A stretch of DNA of 64,000 bases from Stomoxys calcitrans (lineage: Eukaryota > Arthropoda > Insecta > Diptera > Muscidae), in assembly GCF_963082655.1 (NCBI RefSeq), contig NC_081553.1, positions 192,578,873-192,642,872 on the forward strand. Reading direction: 5' to 3'. The position numbers and the translations under genes were made by a program. The first letter of the stretch is position 1, and each line of letters starts with the position of its first letter. A model generated the notes under the pieces. That model saw nothing but the letters and a program-made list of their open reading frames with translations. It made no database searches and was not told where the DNA came from. Shown piece after piece: positions 34,286-44,622 of this stretch.

Positions 34286-34289
34286 GGTC

Positions 34290-34985
34290 AACAAGTCGAT
34301 CAATGGGAAACAAGTTAACCTCGACGAGTGAACATTTATGTTGTTGCTGGCTTAAACTTATTATTTATGCCTCCTCTACAATTTTACTGCAAGTTCATTT
34401 ACCCTCTGACCTTTTTTTATTTCTATATTTGCTTGGACACCAAACAGAAATTACAAAAACCCATTTCGTCAAATTAAGATAGCACCAGCAGCCACAACAG
34501 CAAATGGCATGCATTTATTATCAGACCAAAGAAAATAAAACAAATGTTTTGACAATAACAACGATTGTAATTAAATTCACTTGGAGTAGAGAGCATTGGA
34601 AAGAACAAAAAAAAAAAGGAGGAGAAAGATTACAAATGAAAATTGATAACCGACATCCGCATGTTGCGGCAATCATATTCTTCGAGTACTTGGGTAAACA
34701 AAGAAACCAAAGCGAATGAGAAGCTTAATTTGCATGTCCTCCCCGCCCGGAGAAATTATCAACCATGGGACCGGCTCAGGCACAAATAATTATTTCAAGG
34801 TTAAGATAATCTACAAACAAACCGTTATAAAATTAGTAAGGCAACGTCCCAAGTCTACCATTTCTCCAAACCGAGACAAAATGAAAGGTATTTGGATACG
34901 CAAAAGGAATGGCACATAAAACTTTATGGAGACTCGCCTTCCATAAAGTTTTATGTGCTTCTTCTCCTTAGATTAGGGAGAAGAG
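34290..34985. other. lap intron 1 sequence, no gene seen
   Basis: Includes a short perfect hairpin at 34915-34955 (cataaaactttatgga followed by tccataaagttttatg). No gene is recognised. Confidence 0.5.
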
Positions 34986-34989
34986 GTGT

Positions 34990-37045
34990 TGTTGTTGTAG
35001 CAGTTTATTCTGTTCTGTCTTTCGTCTGCTTGATTCTGTTGAGTGTCAAGACCCAGGAACTCTGCGACCAAGATGGGAAACGTCCATAGGGATCTAGGCC
35101 TGAGTCGAGTGGGTCTGGCCGGGCAGTTAAACAGGTGACGTGTATCGTGCGGTCCCTGGTTACAATCGGGAAATACATCTTGCACGTCGGCACCAATCCT
35201 TGCTCTGTAAGAGTTGAGCTATCTGCATCTGCCGGAACATAATTGAGCCAGAACTACTCTGGTTTGCCGGGGGAGGTCAATTTCTTCAGGTGCAATGGGA
35301 GACGGTCGTCCTCCAAGGACTACATTCACCAGGTAGCCATTTACCGCATCTGCTATCGCGTTTGCATGAATGTTGTCTAGACCTGCTTGATATGCCGATT
35401 GATCTAGAGGTTCTTTCTTGTAGCGCTGAACCTTACGCTCTAGATCATGTAGATCTACCTTAAGGCTTCTGGGCGGTGGATATCTATCAACAAGATGATG
35501 TGGATATCTATCCACAAGACCATGGTCTTTGCCATAACAGCCCAAAAGGTATTGCTTAGACAGCTGGTAATTATGTCTTCGCACAGGTAGGATCTTTGTC
35601 TTCTGATGGAGGTGGTCCACATGAGAACTGAGGAGACAGCTTGTCGCAGTTCGGAGGGCGGCAAATCTGAATATTATTCCACTGCGTGTCACAAAGTTGG
35701 CGAGACCACATTGGCGCTGCATAACTTACCACAGACCGGCCAATTGCTTTGTACGTGGTCAACAAGGTTTCTTTGTCTGCACCCCAAGTGCTGCCAGCGA
35801 GTGACTTGAGGACCTTGTTTCTACTTTTGACTTTATTGCAAATTGCTGTGGCATGTGGGGAGAATGTGTTAGAGCTGTCAAAGGTGACGCCAAGTATTTT
35901 GGGACACTTGAGGGTCGGAATCATTTCTCCATCGACCATCACAGTCAGCTCAGTATTCACCTCACGCGTATTTGTAGTGAACAATGTGGCTGAAGATTTG
36001 GTGGCAGATATCTTCAGATTTCTTGCAGCGAAATATGAGGCAAGTTCGTTGAGGAAGACGTTCAACCTTTTGCAGATGTCAACAATGGGCGGGGGGCCTG
36101 ATACCATGACCGTACAATCGTCCGCATATGACACGATCTCTATGACATCTAGAGGAGGTGAAATGGAGAATAGATAGTGGGGTAAAACAGTGTCGGGATA
36201 TCACCCCGTCTTGGGGAACTCTCTGTTTCGCTCTACGGTGTTTCGACCTTTTATCCCTGAATTCCACAAATGACTGGCGACCACACAGATAATTCGCTAC
36301 CCAGTGTTTCAGCCCTAGCTGGAGGGACGTGTTGGCGATGTCCTCAAATAGTTGGACAGCCGTGTCGAATGCCTTCAATAGGTTCAGTACCACGAGGACC
36401 GTCCTATCACATGGCCTGGAAAGACACGGCAAATGTGTGCGGTGATGGCACGAAGAGCAGTGATTGTGCTATGCAGTATTCAAAATCTATGCTGATGCTC
36501 GGCGAAAGGAAATTCTTCTACGAGGCTCGAGAGGTGTAATGCCTCAAGCGTCTTTGCCACTGGTGTGAAAAGGGAGATCGGTCTGTACGACTCCTCCAAA
36601 CTTGGGTCCTTTCCAGGCTTCAGTAGCGGGATCACTCTGCCCATTTTCTGGACATCGGGAACTACAATATAAGAGTGTTCAAAGACAGGTTGAGAACAGT
36701 AGTAAGGTACTCAACTCCAGGTGAATCCAGATTCTTCAACATCAATGTAGAGATTCCGTCGGGGCCCAACGCCTTAGATGATTTGGCGCCACGGATGACA
36801 TTCGTTACTTCGCCCACGGTAAATTGTGATGGCTGTTCATCGGCTCGGAGACCACGAATACGGCGAATGGCTCTTCTCCTTGCCCTGTAACTCACGGGAT
36901 GCACAATAAATTGACGGTTGAACAATCCCAATTCTTCGGATCAGTCACGGTTATTTCGCCAAAAGTGACTGAGGTCCTGTCATCCCGTCTACCGGGGTTC
37001 GAGAGTGATTTAACAGTAGACCACAGTTTGCCTACACTGGTGCCT
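34990..37045 (-). pseudogene. Jockey-type LINE, degenerate copy b (longest RT)
   Basis: Reading right to left: a linker (GRRDDRTSVTFGEITVTDPK near 36960), the RT start (VTNVIRGAKSSKALGPDGIS), a degraded middle, motif A (VLVVLNLLKAFDT), the catalytic box SYADDCTVM at about 36110-36134, then LNELASYFAARNLKISATKS and LGVTFDSSNTFSPHATAIC. The C-terminal region and the 3' part (CPARPTRLRPRSLWTF near 35100-35150) follow, and it ends in a CAA-rich tail near 34990. The YADD box is intact, but several frame changes remove function. Confidence 0.9.
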
Positions 37046-37049
37046 AAGT

Positions 37050-38160
37050 TGCATTGCTCCAGTCACAAATTACGCTTATGTTCGTTAGCTTCCCAGATTC
37101 AGCTCGCTGCGTATATTGCCGTACGGGAGAATACGGGGGGGTTACAAAGTCCGACGACGAGAACGCAGAAGGCGACGACGACGACACTTGTGACCCACTG
37201 CTGGCTATGTTCGGCACAGCACCTTGCGACATATCCAGTATAACTATACTCCCGTAGTGAAGTAAAGCCAGAGCAAAAATCGGAAATGTACCCACTCCAT
37301 GCACCGGTTACACCTCACCGACACCGACCGATGATGGAAGCGGTTTTAACAAACTGAACAGAACCAGGATCCGTGGTTCTTTTTAATCTCGGCACGGACC
37401 AGAAACTTGCGGAGAAGGCACCTCGGGATGTGCCTCTCCCGTGACGAAAAAAGACGAACACGTACACTGAGGCGGCAGCCCTTGCCGGTGCGCAGATCCG
37501 GCTGCCATAGGATTGTCTTCTTATTACTGATGTAAGGATATTTGTCAGAAATACTAGACATTCCAGGAACTCACACCCATTTGTAATTGATTGGCCAGCG
37601 GACCGGACAACGCATTATAGGGAGAATTTTTATTTCGCCCGAAATATTCGTATGTAGAATCGACTTCCGGCTAATGTTTTCCCACCCACTATAACATCCA
37701 GAGATTTAAGACCAATGACAATAAACACTACAGGAGCGAGGCGATTTTTATGTCTCAGGCCCCCCTTGAATACGTCGAGCTTTCGTTCCCTGATGAAAAA
37801 TGACATTTGTCTACCTGAGGTGTCTGCCAAGCCCATTGGCATTCGCCAATTAAGACGCGCCTAAACCTCCTGAGAAACCCATTTGAACACAAAAAGCAAC
37901 AAAAGAGAGTATAGAACCTCCTTTTGTGGAGTTTTGCAGTTTCTAATAAAACACAGCTCCTAAAATTACCTCGTTGAGTTGATATCCTCTGCAGTCGGGT
38001 TTTCGAAACGCGTTCGATTTAGTATCACTCCTGGCTAAGGTCTGCTTCGCCTCCGTAAATTTGCGACTACGACAACAACACCAAGGTGTCGGGTAGCACA
38101 CGGCACAGCAGGCAGACGGCTGTTCGGTCCCGTTGACTTGTAGGGTTCAAACGAATTAGA
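37050..38160. other. Unassigned sequence between two divergent LINE copies
   Basis: Moderately GC-rich at 37080-37320, AT-rich afterwards. Short open frames occur on both strands (for example the minus frame 37044-37304) but none resembles a known protein. A scrap ctgaggcggcagcccttgcc (37468-37487) is shared with the foldback repeat at 5100-5318. It may be 5' sequence of the flanking LINEs. Confidence 0.4.
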
Positions 38161-38164
38161 GATG

Positions 38165-39500
38165 TAGCAGCTTGCCAAAAATTTCTATTGCATCTCTTGA
38201 TGTCCTACGTGACGTATCCTGGCAAGCCGTAATTTCTCGAGGATCACCTCCCATAATTCTCACCATCGCCCGAGTACCCATCATCACACAGGCTGGCACT
38301 TTTAGCTCCAATCTGAGTGGTATTCTTTGTAATCACGAGAAGCTTAGCTGGGAGCTAACGGGAGCGTCCACAGGTTGCGGATAGTGGAATGCTCAATACG
38401 GAGTTGCTGTAACTGCAGTCGCGGACAATCAGCGGTATCGAGTGGTGAGTCTTGGTGAGAGGTGTGGTGGCACCGGCTCTTGCACAAATACTGAGTGCCT
38501 ATGCTGCTCGATACAAGGCAAGATATTGACGCATTAAAATAACTAATGGCCATCAATATCCCAATCCCATGGCAGCCGGTTGTACGTACCGGACTGACCC
38601 GATGGATTCCTTCATCGGCAAGGGCTGCCGCCTCTGTGTACAGCACTGCTAGAACAACAACAACATGTTTCCGCGGCAATCAGTCGTATACAGTGGAACG
38701 AGCTTGCTCACCTATAAGAGCTTGACGACGATAGCCACCTCCACATGCAAATCTGGCTACAACAACAATACAAACAACACCCCATTTCATAACTTTTGAG
38801 AGCCGGACGTAGTATATCATTGAGAAGGAGGCCATTAGGTTGGCTTCAGAGAATACACCAATATTCGCTTCAGTGAGCTGCCACCCCTCAGATGTCGTTG
38901 CTAGTTGCTGAAAGATTCCGAGACATTATTCATTCGAGACAGTAGCCACTCGCGTTATAGCTGCCGGTCAAATACCCCAAGTGCGTCCCAAGTTTCCGGC
39001 GCAGGCAGTGGTATTCGCAGCCGAACAAGTCGGGATTCGTTGCATTGACCTCACAAAACAAAAAATCGAGGGCTAATTCTAGAAATTAACAAAATTGTCA
39101 ACGAGCATAAGTAATATGTGGCTAGAACACTTAATGCACTGTAACTTAGTTGCCGTTATAGGCAAGCTGTGGTTTACTATTAGGTCACTCTCGTACTCCT
39201 AAATAAGGGATGGATGACAGGACCTCAGTCACTTTTGGCGACGTAACTGTGACTGACCCAAAGAGATGCGCAAGGTTGTTCTAGCTGATGGACAGCCGTC
39301 ACAATTTGCCGTGGACGAGGTTACAAAAGTACTCCGTGGTTAAAAACGTACTCCGTCATTCATCCATCCAGTGCGAATTATGTGAAACCCAGTGGAATAA
39401 TATTCAGATCTTTCAGAATGCTGCTCGTGCCGTTTCCTCAGTTCTCACGTGCACCACCTCCATCAGGAGACAAAGATACTACCAGCGCGAAGACATAACT
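38165..39500 (+). pseudogene. Jockey-type LINE, degenerate copy c, 5' part
   Basis: Plus-strand remnants: endonuclease end (KISIASLDVLRDVSWQAVIS, then PPIILTIA, the region that in copy d has GSDHVPIILTI), then after an inserted family-X repeat (38283-38785) the segment encoding GFREYTNIRFSEL-like sequence with IPAGRIPQV-like blocks (38850-39050). After a large deletion of RT comes CETQWNNIQIFQNAARAVSS (39375-39440). Stops throughout. Continued at 40285-40690. Confidence 0.8.
38283..38785 (+). repeat. Repeat family X, copy 3, with foldback half
   Basis: Same block order as 4735-5092 (gagaagcttagctgggagct, ggttgcggatagtggaatgc, actgagtgcctatg), interrupted at 38570-38665 by half of the palindromic repeat seen at 5100-5318. 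Ends in ggctacaacaacaata. Confidence 0.78.
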
Positions 39501-39504
39501 ACTT

Positions 39505-39865
39505 GCTATTGTGAGCACCACGTAAACTGGAACATTGAGGTCCGATCTGTGTGGTATTCATTGCTGTCACCGGAAGCTTCCACAGGTTGCGGATAGTGGA
39601 ATGCTCAAAACGGAGTAGCTGTTACTGCAGTTGGGGACAATCAGCGGTATCGAGTGGAGAGTCTCAGTGAGAGCTGGGGTGGCGCCGGCTTTTGCACACA
39701 TACTGAGTGCCTATGATGCTCGATATGACAAGACGAGTTATTGGCTCCTGTAAATAACCAATGGCCAGCGGCGATTGGTCCTTTGGACCGGAACGAGTTT
39801 GCTTACCAACAGGAGCTTGGCGAAGATCGCCACCTCCACATGAAAATTTGGTTACAACAACAACT
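39505..39865 (+). repeat. Repeat family X, copy 4
   Basis: Runs from gtgagcaccac to ggttacaacaacaactt; nearly collinear with copy 1, with a short deletion around the gagaagcttag block. Confidence 0.78.
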
Positions 39866-39921
39866 TCATGCTATCAAAGCTATACATTCTGGGCTGTTAC
39901 CGAAGGGTCCAATTATCCTCT

Positions 39922-40199
39922 TGTGTCCTATGACGCTTCACGCCTGGAATTCTGGCGATACCACCAGAAAAAAATGTTAGCGATGGCTTTTCACTTTTAA
40001 TGCTGGCAACATTTGTGGGGTAATATGCCATGTAAAAACTTCTCTTCAAAGAGGTTTCGCCCTACAGCACACCGTTCGGACTCGACTTTAAAAAGGTGGC
40101 CCTTTATCATTAAGCCTAAAATTTTAATCGGACTGCACTCATTGATATGTGAGAAGTTTGTCCCTGTTCCTTAGTGGAATGTTCACGGGCAAAATTTTG
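39922..40199 (+). mobile_element. tRNA-derived SINE, copy 4 (5' truncated)
   Basis: Starts inside the tRNA-like head (cctatgacgcttcacgcctg; the B box is degraded to ggaattctggc) and runs through the full body to ggaatgttcacgggcaaaat. Inserted within LINE copy c next to the family-X repeat. Confidence 0.88.
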
Positions 40200-40284
40200 G
40201 ATAGGCATCCATCCATTGCCTAGAAATCTCTTAATGTGAATGTAAATGATTGATATGATACAATATAAACTTCTAAATCAATCG

Positions 40285-40690
40285 GTGTATCAATCTGGTC
40301 TAGACAACATTCCTGCGGACACGTTAGCAGATGCGGTGAACAGCCAATTGGTGAATGAGGTGCTTAGAGTACGACCGCCGCACATATTGCCTCTTAAGAT
40401 ATCGAATTGCGCCAGAAAACCATAGTATTTGTGACTCAATAGCTTTCCGGCATATGCAGCCGCCTCAACTCCCACAGAACTAGGATTGATGCCAACATGT
40501 GGGATGTGTGTCCGCATTGTGTCCAGGCGACATACGTTACCACCAGTTTAAATACCCAACCAAACCTACTCGACTCAGACCTACATCCCTCTGGATCCTA
40601 TCTGGATATTCAGCAGAACCAAGTGGACGAAAGATACAACACAACATACTGCTACAACAACAACAACCACAGCCTTTGAATACAAGAAGG
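40285..40690 (+). pseudogene. Jockey-type LINE, copy c, 3' part
   Basis: The plus strand gives SGLDNI-like start (tctggtctagacaacattcc), then degraded EIDLLRQ-like sequence, the Cys-rich QHVGCVSALCPGDIRYH segment, and YPTKPTRLRPTSLWIL. It ends with ctgctacaacaacaacaacc, the CAA-rich LINE tail also seen at 34990. Confidence 0.82.
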
Positions 40691-40899
40691 AATTAACGGC
40701 TTATCAAAATCTAAACTTTGTGAAAAAAATTAGTTAAAATTTTAAATTGTATATTTTATGTATATATGTATTCGTTTTGTCCAACAAAAAGTATATTTAA
40801 CAAATGCTAGAAACAAAAAATGCAAAAACATTAATAATAACAATTAACAAACAAATGTATACTCTAAAGTTCTAAAGCAAGCCTTAGAAATTATACCAA

Positions 40900-41545
40900 T
40901 ATTTCAAGTAATTATTTCATCTCCACCATATGATAAGTCCCCATAGAAGACCCTATAGCAGATTTTTAAATATTGCTTCCATTGACATACTCCCAATCTC
41001 GTTGGCTAACACACATATTCCTCTTAAATTTTTTTTTGCAGTTACCTTCGCAAGCTGAACTGAAAGTAAAAACGTTGTTGAGACACGATATAGTGCATTA
41101 CTCCATTCCATTTACCTACCCTTATTAAATGGTGGCTTTATATTGTTAAGCCTTCTCCCACAACTGCACCCAATCTCATCTCAGGTGAAAGGTTTCAAAC
41201 ATTTCCTTCGTAATAATAGCTTTTGCCAGAATTCCTCACAAGCTAAACTGAAAAGAAAATCAAAATTAGACATGATACTCGTATAATCCATTTCTCCATT
41301 GCATTGACATACCTACCCTTATTGTACTGTGGCCTTTGGAATATGACCTTCTTCCCCAACTGCCCCTAACTTAATATCAGTTCAAAAATATGAAACATTT
41401 CCTTCCTAACAGCGGGGTGGCTTCAAATATTGCTCCTATCTACATGATTACTCTCCTAATCTCATGGGCTAACTCACACCATTCTCCTTAAACATTTTCC
41501 CTTGGTGACATTTCCCCCAACTGCTCAATTCATTTTCAGGCCCTT
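40900..41545 (-). repeat. 3' flank of orphan gene A, internally repeated
   Basis: Blocks such as attgctcctatctacatgat, ttggctaacacacaccattc, ttcgcaagctgaactgaaa and atgaaacatttccttcctaa occur two to three times here and again at 51130-51340 and 52190-52410, each time immediately 3' of a copy of the orphan gene. The flank was therefore duplicated together with the gene. Confidence 0.8.
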
Positions 41546-41550
41546 TCAAA

Positions 41551-42036
41551 CTAAAAAAAATCTTCCAAATCCGTATTGTCCTCTATATCTCCATCATATT
41601 CAAATTCCAAATCTTTGTTGGAATTTTTTATGAATGCTGTAATCTCGGAAATGCCACGCAGTATTTTTACCAAACGATAGTTATACTTTTTTGACGTTTT
41701 GCCCAACCATCGGCGAAAGCTCATTTCTTCCAATAAATAGCCCCGATTTTTAATAGTCCTTTGTACATTGTAATCTAATAAATCTAACTCAGATTGCAAT
41801 TTGCCAGTATTATCCATTCTTTCAGTCCGTTTATCGGTATGGGAAATTCTAAATGTTCCGCCTACATTATTACCACCGGTATTGGGAACATCAAATGTGC
41901 CGCCCGTCTCATTACCTTTCTCTGAATGACTATATTCCAATTTCTCTAATGCCTTGTCATATTGATGCGCCTCGTCCCATCTCTTGCGGAAGCTTTCTAA
42001 ATCCAAAAGCACTTCTATATGTAAAGGCAAATCCAT
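41551..42036 (-). CDS. Orphan gene A: unrecognised 161-residue protein
   Basis: Intact single open frame nested in lap intron 1, on the same strand as lap. I do not recognise the protein. It starts MDLPLHIEVLLDLESFRKRW and has a charged helical-looking N-terminal module of about 40 residues. Next come two GGTF repeats with a Gly/Asn-rich spacer (residues about 46-63), then a basic segment (SFRRWLGKTSKKYNYRLVKI and LRGISEITAFIK). It ends in a strongly acidic tail with alternating D/E. No signal peptide, membrane helix or catalytic motif is visible. The frame is probably a real gene because its broken relatives at 51.3-52.9 kb keep the same residues in the GGTF and RRWLGK regions despite stops. 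The first in-frame ATG is used; a longer protein or upstream exon cannot be excluded. Confidence 0.72.
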   Translation of the reverse strand: MDLPLHIEVLLDLESFRKRWDEAHQYDKALEKLEYSHSEKGNETGGTFDVPNTGGNNVGGTFRISHTDKRTERMDNTGKLQSELDLLDYNVQRTIKNRGYLLEEMSFRRWLGKTSKKYNYRLVKILRGISEITAFIKNSNKDLEFEYDGDIEDNTDLEDFF

Positions 42037-42099
42037 GTTTATATTATTCGTAGTTGAGTGTGATTCCTTTTTTGTTGGATATTTTATTTTCTTTTTTTT

Positions 42100-42280
42100 T
42101 CACAATTTATTTATTTTTTTATTTTTTTCACTTCACTTCACTTCACACACAATTATAAACTGACATTTTTGTAAACAGGCGTTACCATTGGAGACATTTT
42201 TGAATGACATATTTCAATTTCAAATTATTCTAAGGTAACTTCATTGGGGAAAAGTAAAATTACATATGTACACTAGGGTG
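42100..42280. repeat. 5' flank of orphan gene A, shared with 54720-54870
   Basis: The block aaactgacatttttgtaaa, then gcgttaccattggagacatt and ctaaggtaacttcattgggg, recurs at 54765-54850. This ties the locus to the tandem array by direct duplication including upstream sequence. Confidence 0.8.
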
Positions 42281-42549
42281 CTGACTTTTTGTCTTTTTTT
42301 CTTAGAAACTATTTCCTGTCGCACGCACAGAGCGCTTTGAAATTATATTATTGTGACAAAATTTAATTGTTTTTCTTTTTTTTTCAAATCATACAAATCC
42401 AAAACGTAAAAATATCTCCAGGCCCACTACCACGAACTTCACTCCCTATGAAGGAAAACATTGAACTTCCCGCATATATCTGATCAAGCCATCAAGTGCA
42501 AATCTAGCAAAACTTCTGAGACAACGAGCTTGAAGAAACAACAGAAACA

Positions 42550-43905
42550 AGTAAAAAGGCACTAAGTTCAGCCGGGCCGAACTTTGGATACCCACCACCT
42601 CGGGTAGAAATGTAAACCTCATTTCGTCACAATCCGGTGAAAATTGGATAACTTAAGTGCCCAAGTTCGGCACGGACATTGAGTGGTCTAATATATATGT
42701 CAATATTCAAATTTGTAGAACAAAATATTGGTCTTTTTGGAAGATATATCCAATAATAATCTGAACCGATCTGAACCATATTAAGGTCAGATGTCGTAAG
42801 GCTCAGAAACACTCAGTTTCAAATTTCAACGAAAACGAGTAATAAATAAAACTTTTATGGGTTTCAGTCCCCTTGTCGGCAGATCGGCCTATATGGCAGC
42901 TATATCTAAATATAGTCCGATCAGAACCGTATTTAGACAGATGTTGGGAGGTCTTAACCTACTCACTGCTTGGAATTTCAGCGAAATCGGGTAATAAATA
43001 AAGCTTTTATAGGCTTCAGACCCCTTATCTGCAGATCGGTCTGTATGGCAGCTATACCCAAATAAAGTCCGATCTGAAACATATTTGGGTCGCACTATAA
43101 CAAATTTCAGAGAAATCGGATAAAAAATAAAGCTTTAATGGCCTTCAGACCCTTTATCGGGAGACCGGTCCTTATGACAGCTATATCTAAATATAGTTTG
43201 ATCTGAGGAGGCTTAAAACTACCCACTATTCCAAATTTCAACGAAATCGAAAAAAAATTAAGCTTTTATGGCCTTCAGACCCTTTATAGGGAGATCGTTA
43301 TCGGGAAATATGTCAGGTATATCTAACTAAAGTCTGATCTGAACCATATTTGGGTCATATGTCGGGAGGCTTAAGATAAACCACTGCTTGAAGTTTCAGC
43401 GAAATCGGGTAATAAATAAAGCTTTTATGGGTTTCAGACCCTTTATTGAAAGATTGGTCTATATGGCAGCTATATCTAAATATAGTCCGATCTGAATCAT
43501 AATTGGATCAGTTGTCGGTAGGCCTTAAACTAATCACTGTTTCAAATTTCGGCAAAATCGAATAAAAAATAAAGTTTTTGTGGGCATTAGACCCTTTATC
43601 GGAAAATCCATCTATATACAATAGCAGCTATTTCCAAATATGGTCCGATCTGGCCCGTCCAATAACTTAACCAGCGTGCATCAAAAAGTCGTATCTGTGC
43701 CAAATTTCAACTCAATATCTCAATGTTTGAAGGCTCTACAGTGATTACAACAGACGGATAGACGGACAGACAATCGGTCATCGTTAAAACGCCTTAAAAT
43801 TTTACGACGATCCGAAATATACATACTTTGTAGGGTCGGAAATTTCGATGTGTTGCAAACGGAATGACTAAATATACTCTTATCCTACGGTGGTGGGTAT
43901 AAAAA
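42550..43905 (+). repeat. 153-bp repeat element, subfamily 2 (long copy)
   Basis: Left end aagtaaaaaggcactaagtt, then ggatacccaccacctcgg; right end cctacggtggtgggtataaa. The two ends carry inverted TACCCACCACC/GGTGGTGGGTA. Inside are about seven 153-bp units (agcgaaatcgggtaataaat, agatcggtctatatggcagc, atatggtccgatctg). This structure (short ends, tandem-repeat core) recalls Helitron-related non-autonomous elements, but I see no decisive Helitron terminus. Confidence 0.82.
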
Positions 43906-44486
43906 GATCAATCTCTAATCAACATTGCAAGGAGCAACCAGTGCCGTGAGCGTGCGATCAAAGTTGTAATGTAAGAAATCCTGCCGCAACAAGTACAATC
44001 TCCCACTTAGATTCATCCTCTGAGTGGCTATGATGCTCGATATGACAAGGCGAGTTATGAGCGTCTTTAGATCTTTAATCTTCTTTTCGTTTCCTCAGTT
44101 TGCTGTAATAACGCAAAAGAACGCAACATTCAATTATTTGTTGCGTCATTAAGCATAAGCACAGCAGCAAAGACTTACCAGCCATGGTGGTAGGTATGCA
44201 AAAAGCAAGTAAAAAGGTTCAAAGTTCTACAGGGACGAATCTCATTTATGGCCGAGTCATAATGTAGCGAAACATTATTCTTCGACCAAATATATCTTCT
44301 CTCTATCCATAAATTCTTCTTGGGTAGTGTTTCATTTAAGTTGACGTTGACATAAGCTAGCATTTTTCCAATAAGAACCAAATTACTAATTATTTCCCAC
44401 TTCATACTGCAGCTTTTTATTGCATAAATAGGTCAAATGGTAAATCTTTAAAACGATATAGGTATGTAGCAACTATCAATACTCAC

Positions 44487-44622
44487 AATCTAAATGTTTC
44501 TTCTTGGGACCAATGCACTCCTCCGTTGTGGCCTTGCATACCGATTTGGCCAGACCTTGACCGGCCAAACTGTGCCTGGCAGCCAATAGTCTGTCGTTGA
44601 TTGTTTGCCCAGCCATGGACAT
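44487..44622 (-). CDS. lap: lap coding exon 1 (start of ANTH domain)
   Basis: Start codon at 44622 ([20 protein letters not shown]); a second ATG two codons on is also in frame, and the fly family usually has M-x-MAGQ. The exon holds [14 protein letters not shown], which fits the ANTH phosphoinositide-binding signature (K/G-A-T/I-x6-P/L/V-K-x-K-H/Y). The protein binds PI(4,5)P2, clathrin and AP2 at endocytic sites and helps size synaptic vesicles in flies. The exon ends in phase 1 at GATT-GTGAGT; the tyrosine is completed by exon 2, 28 kb away. The protein traced so far is about 460 residues without the cassette and without its C-terminus. Upstream DNA to 46276 is copied in the inverted duplication. 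Confidence 0.96.

Noticed and set aside
34915..34955. Rho-independent-like terminator hairpin
   Set aside because: This is eukaryotic nuclear DNA; the short perfect hairpin is noted but has no such role.
37044..37304. Minus-strand 86-codon frame with a Ser-rich part
   Set aside because: Lies between two dead LINE copies and shows no conserved motif.
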